Below are positions 54,788 to 64,000 of a stretch of DNA of 64,000 nt, piece after piece. The notes beneath the pieces were generated by a model. It saw only the letters and a program-made list of their open reading frames with translations, was not told the DNA's origin and searched no databases. Position 1 is the stretch's first letter; each line of letters starts with the position of its first letter. The stretch is from assembly GCF_016798325.1 (NCBI RefSeq), contig NZ_JAERVO010000006.1:1-64000 (forward strand). Direction: 5' to 3'. The translations under genes and the position numbers were made by a program. This stretch comes from Marinobacter mangrovi (GTDB lineage Bacteria; Pseudomonadota; Gammaproteobacteria; Pseudomonadales; Oleiphilaceae).

Positions 54788-55792
54788 ATGAACAGTATCG
54801 CCCCCCTCTCCGCCGACCAGCCGGCTGCGCTGGATGTATTGGCGCCGGTTCTCAAGGCCAGCGGCGATCCGTTGCGCCTGGAGATTCTGCGGGTACTGCA
54901 GCGGGATACGTTCGGGGTACTGGAACTCAGCCGCATTTTCGAGATGCGCCAGTCCGGCATGAGCCATCACCTCAAGGTGCTGAGCCAGGCGGGTCTGCTG
55001 GAGCCGCAGCGGGAAGGTAACGCGATTTTCTACCGGCGGCCGCTACGCTCCAATGTGGAGTCCCTGGCCGATCGCGCGGTGCATCAGGTGTTCGAACTGG
55101 TGGACCAGGTGGTATTGCCCATGCATTTGAGCGAGCGCATCCAGGAAATCCGCGACCAACGGGCGGATCAGTCCCAGGCCTTCTTTGCCCGGCATGCCGA
55201 ACAATTCCGGGAGCAGCAGGAGTTGATTGCGGCGTTTGACCAGTATGCCGAGCCTGTGACCGGTCTGATCGAGCAAAAGGCCGCCGGACAGCGCTGGCGG
55301 ACCAGCCTGGAAATCGGCCCCGGGGAAGGCGCCTTCCTGGCGGAATTGAGCCGGGTCAGCGAGCAGGTGGTGGCGGTGGATAATTCCCGCGACATGCTGT
55401 CCAAGGCGCAGGCCAGTTGCGACGATGCCGGCCTGGGCAATGTGGTGCTGATCGAAGGGACGGCCGACCGTCTCCGGTCAACACACACCGGTGGCTTCGA
55501 CCTGGTGGTTGCGAACATGGTCCTCCACCACGTCCCGAGTCCGGCGGACATTTTCGTGGACGCGGCGGCGCTGATGCGCGGTGGCGGTTATCTCGTCATC
55601 AGCGATCTGTGCAGCCACGACCAGAACTGGGCCAAGGCCAACTGTGGCGATCTCTGGCTGGGTTTTGAACCCGAAGAGCTGAGCGCCTGGGCCCGTGATG
55701 CCGGTCTGGAGACCGGTGAAACCCTCTTTATCGGATTGAGAAACGGTTTCCAGATTCAGGTTCGTGAATTCCGGAAACCGGAAAGCCAGTGA
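54788..55792 (+). CDS. sahR: ArsR-family regulator fused to a SAM-dependent methyltransferase (SahR type)
   Basis: The product has 334 residues. The ArsR winged helix (about 15-95) shows [59 protein letters not shown] linker helix and a class I methyltransferase domain (about 160-330) follow, with [13 protein letters not shown] and [11 protein letters not shown]. Such fusions directly upstream of metK-ahcY-metF belong to the SahR group, which senses S-adenosylhomocysteine and controls methyl-cycle genes. No arsenic-binding cysteine pair is seen in the winged helix. Confidence 0.85.
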   Translation: MNSIAPLSADQPAALDVLAPVLKASGDPLRLEILRVLQRDTFGVLELSRIFEMRQSGMSHHLKVLSQAGLLEPQREGNAIFYRRPLRSNVESLADRAVHQVFELVDQVVLPMHLSERIQEIRDQRADQSQAFFARHAEQFREQQELIAAFDQYAEPVTGLIEQKAAGQRWRTSLEIGPGEGAFLAELSRVSEQVVAVDNSRDMLSKAQASCDDAGLGNVVLIEGTADRLRSTHTGGFDLVVANMVLHHVPSPADIFVDAAALMRGGGYLVISDLCSHDQNWAKANCGDLWLGFEPEELSAWARDAGLETGETLFIGLRNGFQIQVREFRKPESQ

Positions 55793-55886
55793 TGGCGTAA
55801 CCTTCAACCACACGTTGTTTAAACCCTTTGTTTCATCAACATGTTGCGGCGCGATAAGCCGCCTGAACAAAAAGGAATTCGCAAGC

Positions 55887-57077
55887 ATGTCTGACTACAG
55901 CATCTTCACGTCCGAGTCCGTGTCCGAAGGTCATCCGGACAAGCTGGCCGACCAGATTTCCGATGCGGTTCTGGACGCCATCCTGACCGAAGATCCCAAC
56001 GCCCGTGTCGCGTGCGAAACCATGGTCAAGACCGGCGTGGCGATCGTCGGCGGCGAGATCACCACCTCCGCCTGGGTCGACCTGGAAGACCTGGTGCGCT
56101 CGGTGATCAAGGACATCGGCTACACCTCCTCCGACGTCGGCTTCGATGGCGACACCTGTGGCGTGATCAACATCATCGGCAAGCAGTCCGTCGACATCGC
56201 CCAGGGCGTCGACCGCCAGAAACCTGAAGACCAGGGCGCCGGCGACCAGGGCCTGATGTTCGGCTACGCCAGCAACGAAACCGACGTGCTGATGCCGGCG
56301 CCGATCTGTTACGCCCACCGCCTTGTGGAGCGCCAGGCCGAAGCGCGCAAGAACGGCCTGCTGCCGTGGCTGCGTCCGGATGCCAAGAGCCAGGTCACCT
56401 GCCGCTACGAGAACGGCCGCGTGACCGGCATCGATGCCGTGGTCCTGTCCACCCAACACGACCCGAACGTCAGCCAGGCGGACCTGAAAGACGCGGTGAT
56501 GGAGCTGATCGTCAAGCACGTGCTGCCGGCCGAGCTGCTGCACGCGGACACCAAGTTCCACATCAACCCGACCGGCAAGTTCGTGATCGGCGGCCCGGTG
56601 GGTGACTGTGGCCTGACCGGTCGCAAGATCATCGTCGACACCTACGGCGGCATGGCCCGTCACGGTGGTGGTGCGTTCTCCGGCAAGGATCCGTCCAAGG
56701 TCGACCGTTCCGCCGCTTACGCCGGCCGTTACGTGGCCAAGAACATCGTCGCTGCGGGCCTGGCGGATCGTTGTGAGATCCAGGTCTCCTACGCCATCGG
56801 CGTGGCCGAGCCGACCTCCATCTCCATCAACACCTTCGGCACCGGCAAGATCACGGAAGACAAGATTGTCCAGCTGGTCCGCCAGCACTTTGACCTGCGT
56901 CCGTATGCGATCACCCGCATGCTGGATCTGCTGCACCCGATGTACCGTGCCACTGCAGCCTATGGCCACTTCGGCCGCGAGCCGTATGAGATGACGGTCG
57001 GCGGCAAGACCTTCACCGCCTTCCCATGGGAGAAGACGGACAAGGCCGCCGCGCTGAAGGATGCTGCGGGTATCTGA
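55887..57077 (+). CDS. metK: S-adenosylmethionine synthetase
   Basis: The product is 396 residues from [19 protein letters not shown], with AAGGA upstream; the frame open for 41 codons before it is not conserved in type. MetK motifs are complete: GHPDK, the [13 protein letters not shown] substrate loop and [22 protein letters not shown]. It makes SAM from methionine and ATP. It lies 94 bp after the SahR gene and starts the methyl-cycle gene group. Confidence 0.98.
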   Translation: MSDYSIFTSESVSEGHPDKLADQISDAVLDAILTEDPNARVACETMVKTGVAIVGGEITTSAWVDLEDLVRSVIKDIGYTSSDVGFDGDTCGVINIIGKQSVDIAQGVDRQKPEDQGAGDQGLMFGYASNETDVLMPAPICYAHRLVERQAEARKNGLLPWLRPDAKSQVTCRYENGRVTGIDAVVLSTQHDPNVSQADLKDAVMELIVKHVLPAELLHADTKFHINPTGKFVIGGPVGDCGLTGRKIIVDTYGGMARHGGGAFSGKDPSKVDRSAAYAGRYVAKNIVAAGLADRCEIQVSYAIGVAEPTSISINTFGTGKITEDKIVQLVRQHFDLRPYAITRMLDLLHPMYRATAAYGHFGREPYEMTVGGKTFTAFPWEKTDKAAALKDAAGI

Positions 57078-57104
57078 TTCCAGCGTCTGAGCAACGCCCT
57101 TTAA

Positions 57105-57215
57105 AGCCCCTCTCCCCTGGAGGGAGAGGGGTTTGGGGAGAGGGGGGAGCAGGCCACTCTGCCGTTCGAATCCCCCCTCTCCCCCGGCCGCTCTCCCTCC
57201 AGGGGAGAGGGGAGC
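57105..57215. repeat. Family B palindromes between metK and ahcY
   Basis: Two inverted CCCTCTCC-type palindromes (about 57107-57150 and 57168-57213, each containing cctctccc...gggagagg) occupy the metK-ahcY gap. The same sequences form the core of the MITE-like element at 28796-29010, but the 17-bp terminal repeats are not seen here. A further hairpin (gttgc...gcaac, about 57233-57256) follows, just upstream of ahcY. Confidence 0.8.
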
Positions 57216-57280
57216 CAACAACGAATCATCGCGTTGCGGCGATTGTCGCGGCAACGTCACCAGAACCAGGAGCACAGACA

Positions 57281-58675
<1,395 letters not shown>

Positions 58676-58771
58676 TCCGGTCCCACGGAGTGCGGGTGCT
58701 GCGGCGCCCGCCTGCCCAACAGTGAAGTACGGCGCGGCCGCGGGCTGCGCCGACAGTGACAGAGCAATCCC

Positions 58772-59641
58772 ATGGAATCCCAGAAACAGTTCAAGCGACG
58801 CTTCAGCTTCGAGTTCTTCCCGCCCAAGACGGATCAGGGCAAGGAAAAACTCCAGGTCGTCCGCGACAAGCTGGCCGAAGTGAATCCCGACTTCTTCTCC
58901 GTAACCTTTGGCGCCGGCGGCTCGACTCGCGACCGCACCATCGACACGGTGCTCAGCCTGCATAAACAGGGCATCTCCACCGCTCCGCACCTGTCCTGCG
59001 TGGGCGGTTCCCGCGAGAGCATTGCCGAGCTGCTGGACCTGTACAAGGACAACGGCATCAACCGCATCGTCGCTCTGCGCGGTGACCTGCCCTCGGGCAT
59101 GGGGGCAGCCGGCGAACTGCGCTACGCCAACGAACTGGTGAGCTTCATTCGCGAGCATTCCGGCGACACCTTCAACATCGAAGTGGCCGCCTACCCGGAG
59201 TTTCACCCCCAGGCGCGCAGTGCCGAGGAAGACCTGAAGAACTTCGCCCGCAAGGTGGACGCCGGCGCCAACAGTGCCATCACCCAGTACTTCTTCAACG
59301 CCGACAGCTATTTCTACTTCATCGACCGACTGGAGAAGATGGGCATCACCATTCCGGTCGTGCCGGGCATCATGCCCATCGTCAACTACACCAACCTGGC
59401 GCGCTTCTCGGAGATGTGCGGGGCCGAAATTCCCCGCTGGATCCGCAAACAGCTGGAAGCCTACGGCGACGACAGCGAGAGCATCCGCCAGTTCGGCGAG
59501 GAAATCGTCACGCGCATGTGTGAGAAGCTGCTGGACGCAGGCGCTCCCGGCCTGCACTTCTACACGCTGAACCAGGCCAACGCCAGCGTGAGCATCTGGA
59601 ACAATCTGGGCCTGGCCCAGCGCGACAAGATCGCGTTCTGA
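58772..59641 (+). CDS. metF: Methylenetetrahydrofolate reductase
   Basis: The product has 289 residues. FSFEFFPPKTDQGKEKL starts the FAD-binding TIM barrel. VTFGAGGSTRDRT, VALRGDLPSG and SAITQYFFNADSYFYFIDRL follow. It reduces 5,10-methylene-THF to 5-methyl-THF for methionine synthesis. It is 96 bp after ahcY, completing the methyl-cycle group. The ribosome-binding site is weak. Confidence 0.97.
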   Translation: MESQKQFKRRFSFEFFPPKTDQGKEKLQVVRDKLAEVNPDFFSVTFGAGGSTRDRTIDTVLSLHKQGISTAPHLSCVGGSRESIAELLDLYKDNGINRIVALRGDLPSGMGAAGELRYANELVSFIREHSGDTFNIEVAAYPEFHPQARSAEEDLKNFARKVDAGANSAITQYFFNADSYFYFIDRLEKMGITIPVVPGIMPIVNYTNLARFSEMCGAEIPRWIRKQLEAYGDDSESIRQFGEEIVTRMCEKLLDAGAPGLHFYTLNQANASVSIWNNLGLAQRDKIAF

Positions 59642-59656
59642 TCGTCGCTATCCTGC

Positions 59657-59690
59657 GCCCGGCCGGGTCTCCATGGCCGGGCAATTTTCC
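59657..59690 (+). terminator. Terminator after metF
   Basis: An 8-bp GC stem (GCCCGGCC / GGCCGGGC) with a 10-base loop is followed by AATTTT, starting 15 bp past the metF stop. Confidence 0.7.
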
Positions 59691-59874
59691 TGCCAGAAAA
59701 CCCGTCAATACGACTTCAGTCGATGTCTTCAAAATTGACTTTCCATACCCTTTGCCGCCATGGTCTAAACTATTCTGATTGGGAGAAATCCCCGTCCATC
59801 GCGAGACTTGCGGTCTCGTGACGTCGTTGCCAAAAGCAAAATCAGATCCCCAAAAAAAGAAACCAGGAGGAACT

Positions 59875-60633
59875 ATGAGCGCCAAATGGCTGAAGACCGT
59901 GAGTGCGACCCTCGCCCTGACCCTGGGCACCACAATGGTCAGCGCAGAGACCCTGCGCGCAGTGACCGACCCGAGCTTCGTCCCGTTCGAGATGATGGAC
60001 CAGGATTCCGGCAAGATGGTCGGCTTCGACATGGACATCCTCGCTGAAGTCGCCAAGCGCGCGGGCTTCGACTACAAACTCAACACCATGGATTTCAACG
60101 GCATTATCCCGGCCCTGCAGACCGGTAACGTGGATATTGCCCTGGCCGGCATCACCATCACGAAAGAGCGTGAGCAGATCGTCGATTTCTCCGACCCGTA
60201 CTACGATTCCGGTCTGCGCCTGCTGATCAAGAAAGGCGACGACTCCATCAAGACCGTCGACGACCTGGAAGGCAAGAAAGTCGGCACCAAGATCGGCAGT
60301 ACCAGCTACGACTACCTGACCAAGAACATCGATGACGACGACGGCGTGACGCCGTATCCCGGCAGTGCCGACATGTACATGGCCCTGATGTCCGGCAGCG
60401 TTGACGCGGTGTTCTACGACGCCCCGAACGTGGGCTACTTCGCCCGCACCAAGGGCAAGGATCGCGTGACCACCGTTGGCCCGCTGTACGAAGGCCAGCA
60501 GTACGGCATCGCCCTGAAGAGTGGCAGCAAGTGGCTGGGCAAGGTCAACGACGCCCTGGCCAGCATGAAGGAAGACGGTACTTACAAGGACATCTACGAG
60601 AAGTGGTTCGGCCCGATGCCGGAGGACCAGTAA
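59875..60633 (+). CDS. Amino acid ABC transporter substrate-binding protein (GlnH-like)
   Basis: The product is 252 residues from MSAKWLKTVSATLALTLGTTMVSA, a signal peptide, with AGGAGG upstream. The family 3 fold shows AVTDPSFVPFEMMDQDSGKMVGFDMDILAEVAKRAG, DIALAGITITKEREQIVDFSDPYYDSGL and GTKIGSTSYDYL. It binds a polar amino acid, probably glutamine or a similar one, for the permease and ATPase encoded next. A strong terminator follows it. Confidence 0.92.
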   Translation: MSAKWLKTVSATLALTLGTTMVSAETLRAVTDPSFVPFEMMDQDSGKMVGFDMDILAEVAKRAGFDYKLNTMDFNGIIPALQTGNVDIALAGITITKEREQIVDFSDPYYDSGLRLLIKKGDDSIKTVDDLEGKKVGTKIGSTSYDYLTKNIDDDDGVTPYPGSADMYMALMSGSVDAVFYDAPNVGYFARTKGKDRVTTVGPLYEGQQYGIALKSGSKWLGKVNDALASMKEDGTYKDIYEKWFGPMPEDQ

Positions 60634-60648
60634 ATCCAATGAAAACAG

Positions 60649-60682
60649 CGCAGGGTACCTCGCGGTACCCTGCGTTTTTTTG
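60649..60682 (+). terminator. Strong terminator between the binding-protein and permease genes
   Basis: A perfect 11-bp stem (CGCAGGGTACC / GGTACCCTGCG) with a 4-base loop is followed by seven T. Partial read-through would give far more binding protein than permease and ATPase, the ratio such importers need. Confidence 0.92.
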
Positions 60683-60705
60683 TTTAGACACTGGAGAAAC
60701 GAACC

Positions 60706-61377
60706 GTGGCATCCGGCTTTGAATTCGATTGGAGCGCCGCCTTTGGCTCGGTGCCCTATCTGCTTAAAGGCATCCCCTATACCCTGCTGATCTCCTTTGG
60801 TGGCCTGCTGATCGGCTTCCTCATCGGGATTTTCATGGGTCTGGCCAGCCTCAGCCGCAACCGCCTGTTGCGCTGGCCCGCGACCGCCTACATCGAGATT
60901 TTCCGGGGCACCCCGATTCTCGTACAGGTCCTGTTCATCTTCTACGGTCTGCCGGACATCGTCGGCGGCCCGATCAACGCGCTGACCGCGGGCATCGCGG
61001 CGATTGCGCTGAACTCCGGCGCCTATATTTCCGAAGTGGTCCGCGGAGGCGTGCAGTCCATCGACAAGGGCCAGACGGAAGCCGGCGTATCGCTCGGCCT
61101 GTCCCGCTCACAGACCTTCTGGTCCGTAGTCTGGCCGCAGGCCCTGCGCCGCATGATTCCGCCGCTGGGCAACCAGGCGATTGTCAGCATCAAGGACACG
61201 TCCCTGTTCTCCGTCATCGGTGTGGGCGAACTGGTCCGTCAGGGCCAGATCTACATCGCGACCACCTTCACCGCGTTCGAGGTGTATTTCATGGTGGCCC
61301 TGCTGTACCTCGCCATCACCCTGACCCTGTCGTTCCTGCTGCGCTTTGCCGAGCGTCGCGGACTGGCATCGAGCTGA
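60706..61377 (+). CDS. Amino acid ABC transporter permease (GlnP-like)
   Basis: The product has 223 residues and starts at GTG with GGAG nine bases upstream. Five or so transmembrane helices and the HisMQ-type motif EAGVSLGLSRSQTFWSVVWPQALRRMIPPLGN are present. It forms a homodimeric channel for the imported amino acid. It is followed after 12 bp by its ATPase gene. Confidence 0.93.
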   Translation: MASGFEFDWSAAFGSVPYLLKGIPYTLLISFGGLLIGFLIGIFMGLASLSRNRLLRWPATAYIEIFRGTPILVQVLFIFYGLPDIVGGPINALTAGIAAIALNSGAYISEVVRGGVQSIDKGQTEAGVSLGLSRSQTFWSVVWPQALRRMIPPLGNQAIVSIKDTSLFSVIGVGELVRQGQIYIATTFTAFEVYFMVALLYLAITLTLSFLLRFAERRGLASS

Positions 61378-61389
61378 CGGAGGCTGACC

Positions 61390-62136
61390 ATGGAAAAGAT
61401 CGTGCGCATGCAGCGCCTGAACAAGTATTTCGGCGATCACCATGTCCTCAAGGATATTGATCTTGAAGTCCAATCCGGCGAAGTGGTGGTGATCATCGGC
61501 GCCAGCGGCTCGGGCAAGTCGACGCTGATCCGCTGCGTTAACGGCCTGGAAGAGTATGAATCCGGCGAATTGGTGGTGGATCAGCAGCCGCTGGAGCCCA
61601 AGGGCGGCAACCAGAAGTCCCTCGCAGCCATCCGCAAGGAAGTCGGCATGGTGTTCCAGCAGTTCAACCTGTTCCCGCACCTGACGGTGAAGGAGAACAT
61701 CATGCTGGCGCCGATGAAGGTGAAAAGCACCGACAAATCCGCCGCAGCGGACATCGCCATGAAGCTGCTGGACCGGGTCGGCATCGCCAACCAGGCGGAG
61801 AAGTACCCGACCCAGCTCTCTGGCGGCCAACAGCAACGGGTAGCGATTGCCCGTGCCCTGGCGATGGAACCACGCCTGATGCTGTTCGACGAGCCCACCT
61901 CGGCCCTGGACCCGGAGATGATCGGCGAAGTGCTGGACGTCATGCGGGAACTGGCCAAGGAAGGGATGACCATGATGGTCGTGACCCACGAAATGGGCTT
62001 TGCCCGGGAAGTGGCGGACCGCGTCATCTACATCCACGGCGGTCAGATCGTCGAGGAAGGCAAGCCGGAAGCGGTCTTCGACAACCCGCAGAACGAACGC
62101 ACGCAGTCATTCCTGTCACGGGTGTTGAAGCACTGA
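61390..62136 (+). CDS. Amino acid ABC transporter ATP-binding protein (GlnQ-like)
   Basis: The product has 248 residues. Walker A is GASGSGKST, the signature is [17 protein letters not shown], Walker B is [15 protein letters not shown] and the switch His is in [16 protein letters not shown]. This is the typical GlnQ/GltL group of polar amino acid importers. It closes the three-gene transporter locus and is followed by a strong terminator. Confidence 0.95.
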   Translation: MEKIVRMQRLNKYFGDHHVLKDIDLEVQSGEVVVIIGASGSGKSTLIRCVNGLEEYESGELVVDQQPLEPKGGNQKSLAAIRKEVGMVFQQFNLFPHLTVKENIMLAPMKVKSTDKSAAADIAMKLLDRVGIANQAEKYPTQLSGGQQQRVAIARALAMEPRLMLFDEPTSALDPEMIGEVLDVMRELAKEGMTMMVVTHEMGFAREVADRVIYIHGGQIVEEGKPEAVFDNPQNERTQSFLSRVLKH

Positions 62137-62475
62137 CGACCGCCTGTCGAGAAATCAAAGAAGGGAGCCGATCGGCTCCCTTCTTCGTTTCAGCACGAGA
62201 TGTCATGGCAGCCCGGGGTGACGACACAATGTAGCCGACGCTTCAGCTTCGGAGCAGGCCGGAGGCCTGCCAGGTTCCGTTAACGCCGGGGATTCATCGA
62301 AGCCAGTGGGGGTCCACTGGTTTCAGGCGTGAGTCGACATGCCTGCGAACAGCGCAGCAAACGCGCTCTGTTCTGACATCATGGGCTTCGATCTGAACTT
62401 GTCGGATAGTTCCGGGGCCCTGGCGGGCCCTCCGAAGCTGAAGCGTCGGCTACACGCCCTTGCCAACCGGGAAAT
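62137..62475. other. Intergenic region with terminator and family A repeats
   Basis: It contains the terminator at 62158-62190, a family A forward copy (62228-62255) and a family A inverted copy (62430-62454). The two copies enclose about 170 bp with no supported gene. It separates convergent genes. Confidence 0.8.
62158..62190 (+). terminator. Terminator after the glnQ-like gene
   Basis: A perfect 12-bp stem (AAGAAGGGAGCC / GGCTCCCTTCTT) with a 4-base loop, then CGTTT, starts 22 bp past the stop. Confidence 0.88.
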
Positions 62476-62967
62476 TCAGAGCATGCCCCGCGTGGCGTCG
62501 TATTCCTGTTCGATCTTGATGCGAGTGTCTTCCACCAGAAACTGAGCGATCTTCTTCCCCAGCAGCGGGATTTCGCAGCGTACGTCCAGCGACACGTGGT
62601 TGGTGCAGGCCTCGCCGCCCGCGCCCTTGAGCTGCATATTGCCCTGGATCTTGGCGGGCACGCCGTCGATCCTGACGCGGAATTCGCAGTGCCATTCACC
62701 CTGATCTTTGCGGAACCAGTGCTCTTCCTGGCGAACGGCATTCCACTCCCGGTGAAAACCGGCCAGGGCGCCGGGCACCTTGACCGACGTGGTCATTTCC
62801 CGCTCCACCACAATCTTGCCCGCTGTGTCGTCGCACTTGAGCTCACGAACCTGAACATTCCGGTGCCCCAGGCGATCGTTCTTGTCCTGGATGTGCTGCT
62901 CGTCAAAGAAGGCACCCAGCACGGTATCCAGACTCGCATCGTACGGGTGCACCACGTCAAACTTCAT
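62476..62967 (-). CDS. DUF2505 family protein
   Basis: The product has 163 residues and starts MKFDVVHPYDASLDTVLGAFFDEQHIQDKNDRLGHRNVQV. Paired strands and a final long helix (LLGKKIAQFLVEDTRIKIEQEYDATRG) give the START/SRPBCC-like layout of DUF2505 proteins, which probably bind a hydrophobic ligand. No signal or membrane segment is seen. Function is unknown. It is convergent with the amino acid transporter and divergent from bioA. Confidence 0.85.
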   Translation of the reverse strand: MKFDVVHPYDASLDTVLGAFFDEQHIQDKNDRLGHRNVQVRELKCDDTAGKIVVEREMTTSVKVPGALAGFHREWNAVRQEEHWFRKDQGEWHCEFRVRIDGVPAKIQGNMQLKGAGGEACTNHVSLDVRCEIPLLGKKIAQFLVEDTRIKIEQEYDATRGML

Positions 62968-63206
62968 GCTGTGTCTCCTGTCTTATCGTTCGCTCCATCT
63001 TCCACGACGGCGACTGTCTGGCCATTGGCCGCGGGTGACCCGGGATGGGGCAGATTGGCCAGCATAGCCATATGGTTAATGCTGTGTACTGGCCCCCACC
63101 CCCTCGGCACCAGTATCATTGCGAATCCGAATTTTTCGTTGCCGGGGCCATAACAAAGGGACCGCTCACACGCCCCGCCTGCCCCGAGCCGTCAGAGGAG
63201 AGCACC

Positions 63207-64000
63207 ATGCGCAACGCCGACATCGTCAAGCGGGACCTCAAGACCGTCTGGCACCCCTGTACCCAGATGAAAGATCACGAGAGCCTGCCGCTGATTCCCA
63301 TCAAGCGCGGCGAAGGCGTCTGGCTGGAAGACTTTGAAGAGAATCGTTATATCGATGCGGTCAGCTCCTGGTGGGTCAACCTGTTCGGCCACGCCAACCC
63401 GCGGATCAACGCCGCCATTCGCGAGCAGACCGAGCAACTGGAACACGCCATGCTGGCCGGCTTCACCCACGAGCCGGTGGTCAATCTCTCCGAACGACTG
63501 ATCGAAGTCACCCCTGACGGCCTGAGCAAGTGTTTCTACGCGGACAACGGTTCCTCCGCCATCGAGGCCGCGCTCAAGATGAGCTATCACTACTGGCGCA
63601 ACCACGGCAAACCGGGCAAGAAAAACTTCGTCAACCTGGGCAACAGCTACCACGGCGAAACCCTGGGCGCCCTCGCCCTCGGTGACGTGCCGCTCTACAA
63701 GGACACCTACGAACCGCTGCTGATGGAAGTCATCACCGCGCCCTCGCCGGATGCGTTCAACCGCGAGGACGGCGAAAGCTGGGAGGACTACGCCCTGCGC
63801 CAGTTCGAGGCGATGGACAGGATCCTGGCCGAACGCCACGATGAGATCTGCGCCGTCGTCGTCGAGCCGCTGATCCAGTGCGCCGGCAACATGCGCATGC
63901 ACCACGCGATCTACCACACCAAGCTGCGGGAAGCCTGCGACAAGTACGGCGTTCACCTGATCGCCGACGAGATCGCCGTGGGTTTCGGCCGCACCGGCAC
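63207..64000 (+). CDS. bioA: Adenosylmethionine-8-amino-7-oxononanoate aminotransferase, 5' part
   Basis: The frame is open from MRNADIVKRDLKTVWHPCTQMKDHE (AGAGGAG upstream) to the window edge, giving 264 residues of an expected 430 or so. It is a class III PLP aminotransferase with DAVSSWWVNLFGHANPRIN, YADNGSSAIEAALKMSYHYWRN, NSYHGETLGALALGD and the PLP-contacting Asp in HLIADEIAVGFGRTG. The catalytic lysine lies beyond the edge. It converts KAPA to DAPA in biotin synthesis using SAM as amino donor. No other bio gene is visible. Confidence 0.95.
   Translation, partial: MRNADIVKRDLKTVWHPCTQMKDHESLPLIPIKRGEGVWLEDFEENRYIDAVSSWWVNLFGHANPRINAAIREQTEQLEHAMLAGFTHEPVVNLSERLIEVTPDGLSKCFYADNGSSAIEAALKMSYHYWRNHGKPGKKNFVNLGNSYHGETLGALALGDVPLYKDTYEPLLMEVITAPSPDAFNREDGESWEDYALRQFEAMDRILAERHDEICAVVVEPLIQCAGNMRMHHAIYHTKLREACDKYGVHLIADEIAVGFGRTG

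Noticed and set aside
57078-57280. Possible SAM or SAH riboswitch upstream of ahcY
   Set aside because: The gap is explained by two CCCTCTCC palindromes and a short hairpin. I could not place the conserved core of any SAM or SAH riboswitch here or in the metK leader.

Overview
The window reads as chromosomal DNA of a GC-rich, aerobic, halotolerant gammaproteobacterium. A hydrocarbon-degrading, Marinobacter-like organism is my best guess. The reasons are an alkane monooxygenase with a divergent GntR regulator, a glucosylglycerate (compatible solute) cassette, a salt-induced-type outer membrane protein, a complete high-affinity urea uptake and urease locus, and a tkt-epd-pgk-fba sugar-phosphate cluster. 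The genus is inferred from gene content and style only.

Bases 1 to about 7400 are accessory. They are AT-rich compared with the rest and carry two truncated REP-associated tyrosine transposases (RAYTs), a duplicated 135-bp transposase-end sequence, other direct repeats and several unrecognised small genes. They also hold a compact four-gene operon on the minus strand: a small membrane protein, an adaptor/effector-like protein, a middle component and an SMC/Rad50-like ATPase. This looks like an ABC-three-component (ABC-3C) conflict system. The membrane protein and the adaptor carry matching 16-residue Gly/Asn motifs that look like amyloid signalling tags. A NERD-domain protein lies just upstream.

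Bases 7700-19580 form one long minus-strand nitrogen locus: urtABCDE (urea ABC importer), ureD, ureABC, ureEFG and ureJ. It is divergent from an allophanate hydrolase gene and a GntR/FadR-type regulator gene. The space between them holds a consensus sigma-54 promoter for the allophanate hydrolase, a weaker sigma-54-like promoter for urtA, an NtrC-type site and two similar GntR-type palindromes. This suggests joint control by nitrogen status and a pathway-specific regulator. A ketopantoate reductase follows. Next comes a gene-free stretch (about 23879-24127) packed with GGA motifs in hairpin loops, very likely a CsrA/RsmA-sequestering small RNA.

Bases 24270-33850 hold a ComEA-like protein, a DMT exporter, glyoxalase I divergent from a Kef-type K+/H+ antiporter, AlkB divergent from a GntR regulator with a 29-bp palindromic operator between them, and three secreted or periplasmic proteins. 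Bases 34250-41790 hold a glucosylglycerate synthesis and phosphorolysis cassette and a divergent two-gene membrane glycosyltransferase operon. Bases 41850-48750 are mixed housekeeping genes: DUF523/DUF1722 protein, DUF481 protein, TrhO, an outer membrane protein, a DsbA-like protein, nitronate monooxygenase, CbpM and CbpA.

Bases 48960-54415 carry fba, pgk, epd and tkt on the minus strand. Divergent from them are an ArsR/methyltransferase regulator (SahR type) with a palindromic operator, then metK, ahcY and metF. The window ends with a glnHPQ-type amino acid importer, a DUF2505 protein and the 5' part of bioA, cut by the window edge. Three families of dispersed intergenic palindromes occur throughout, and one of them is interrupted by a MITE-like element with 17-bp terminal inverted repeats.
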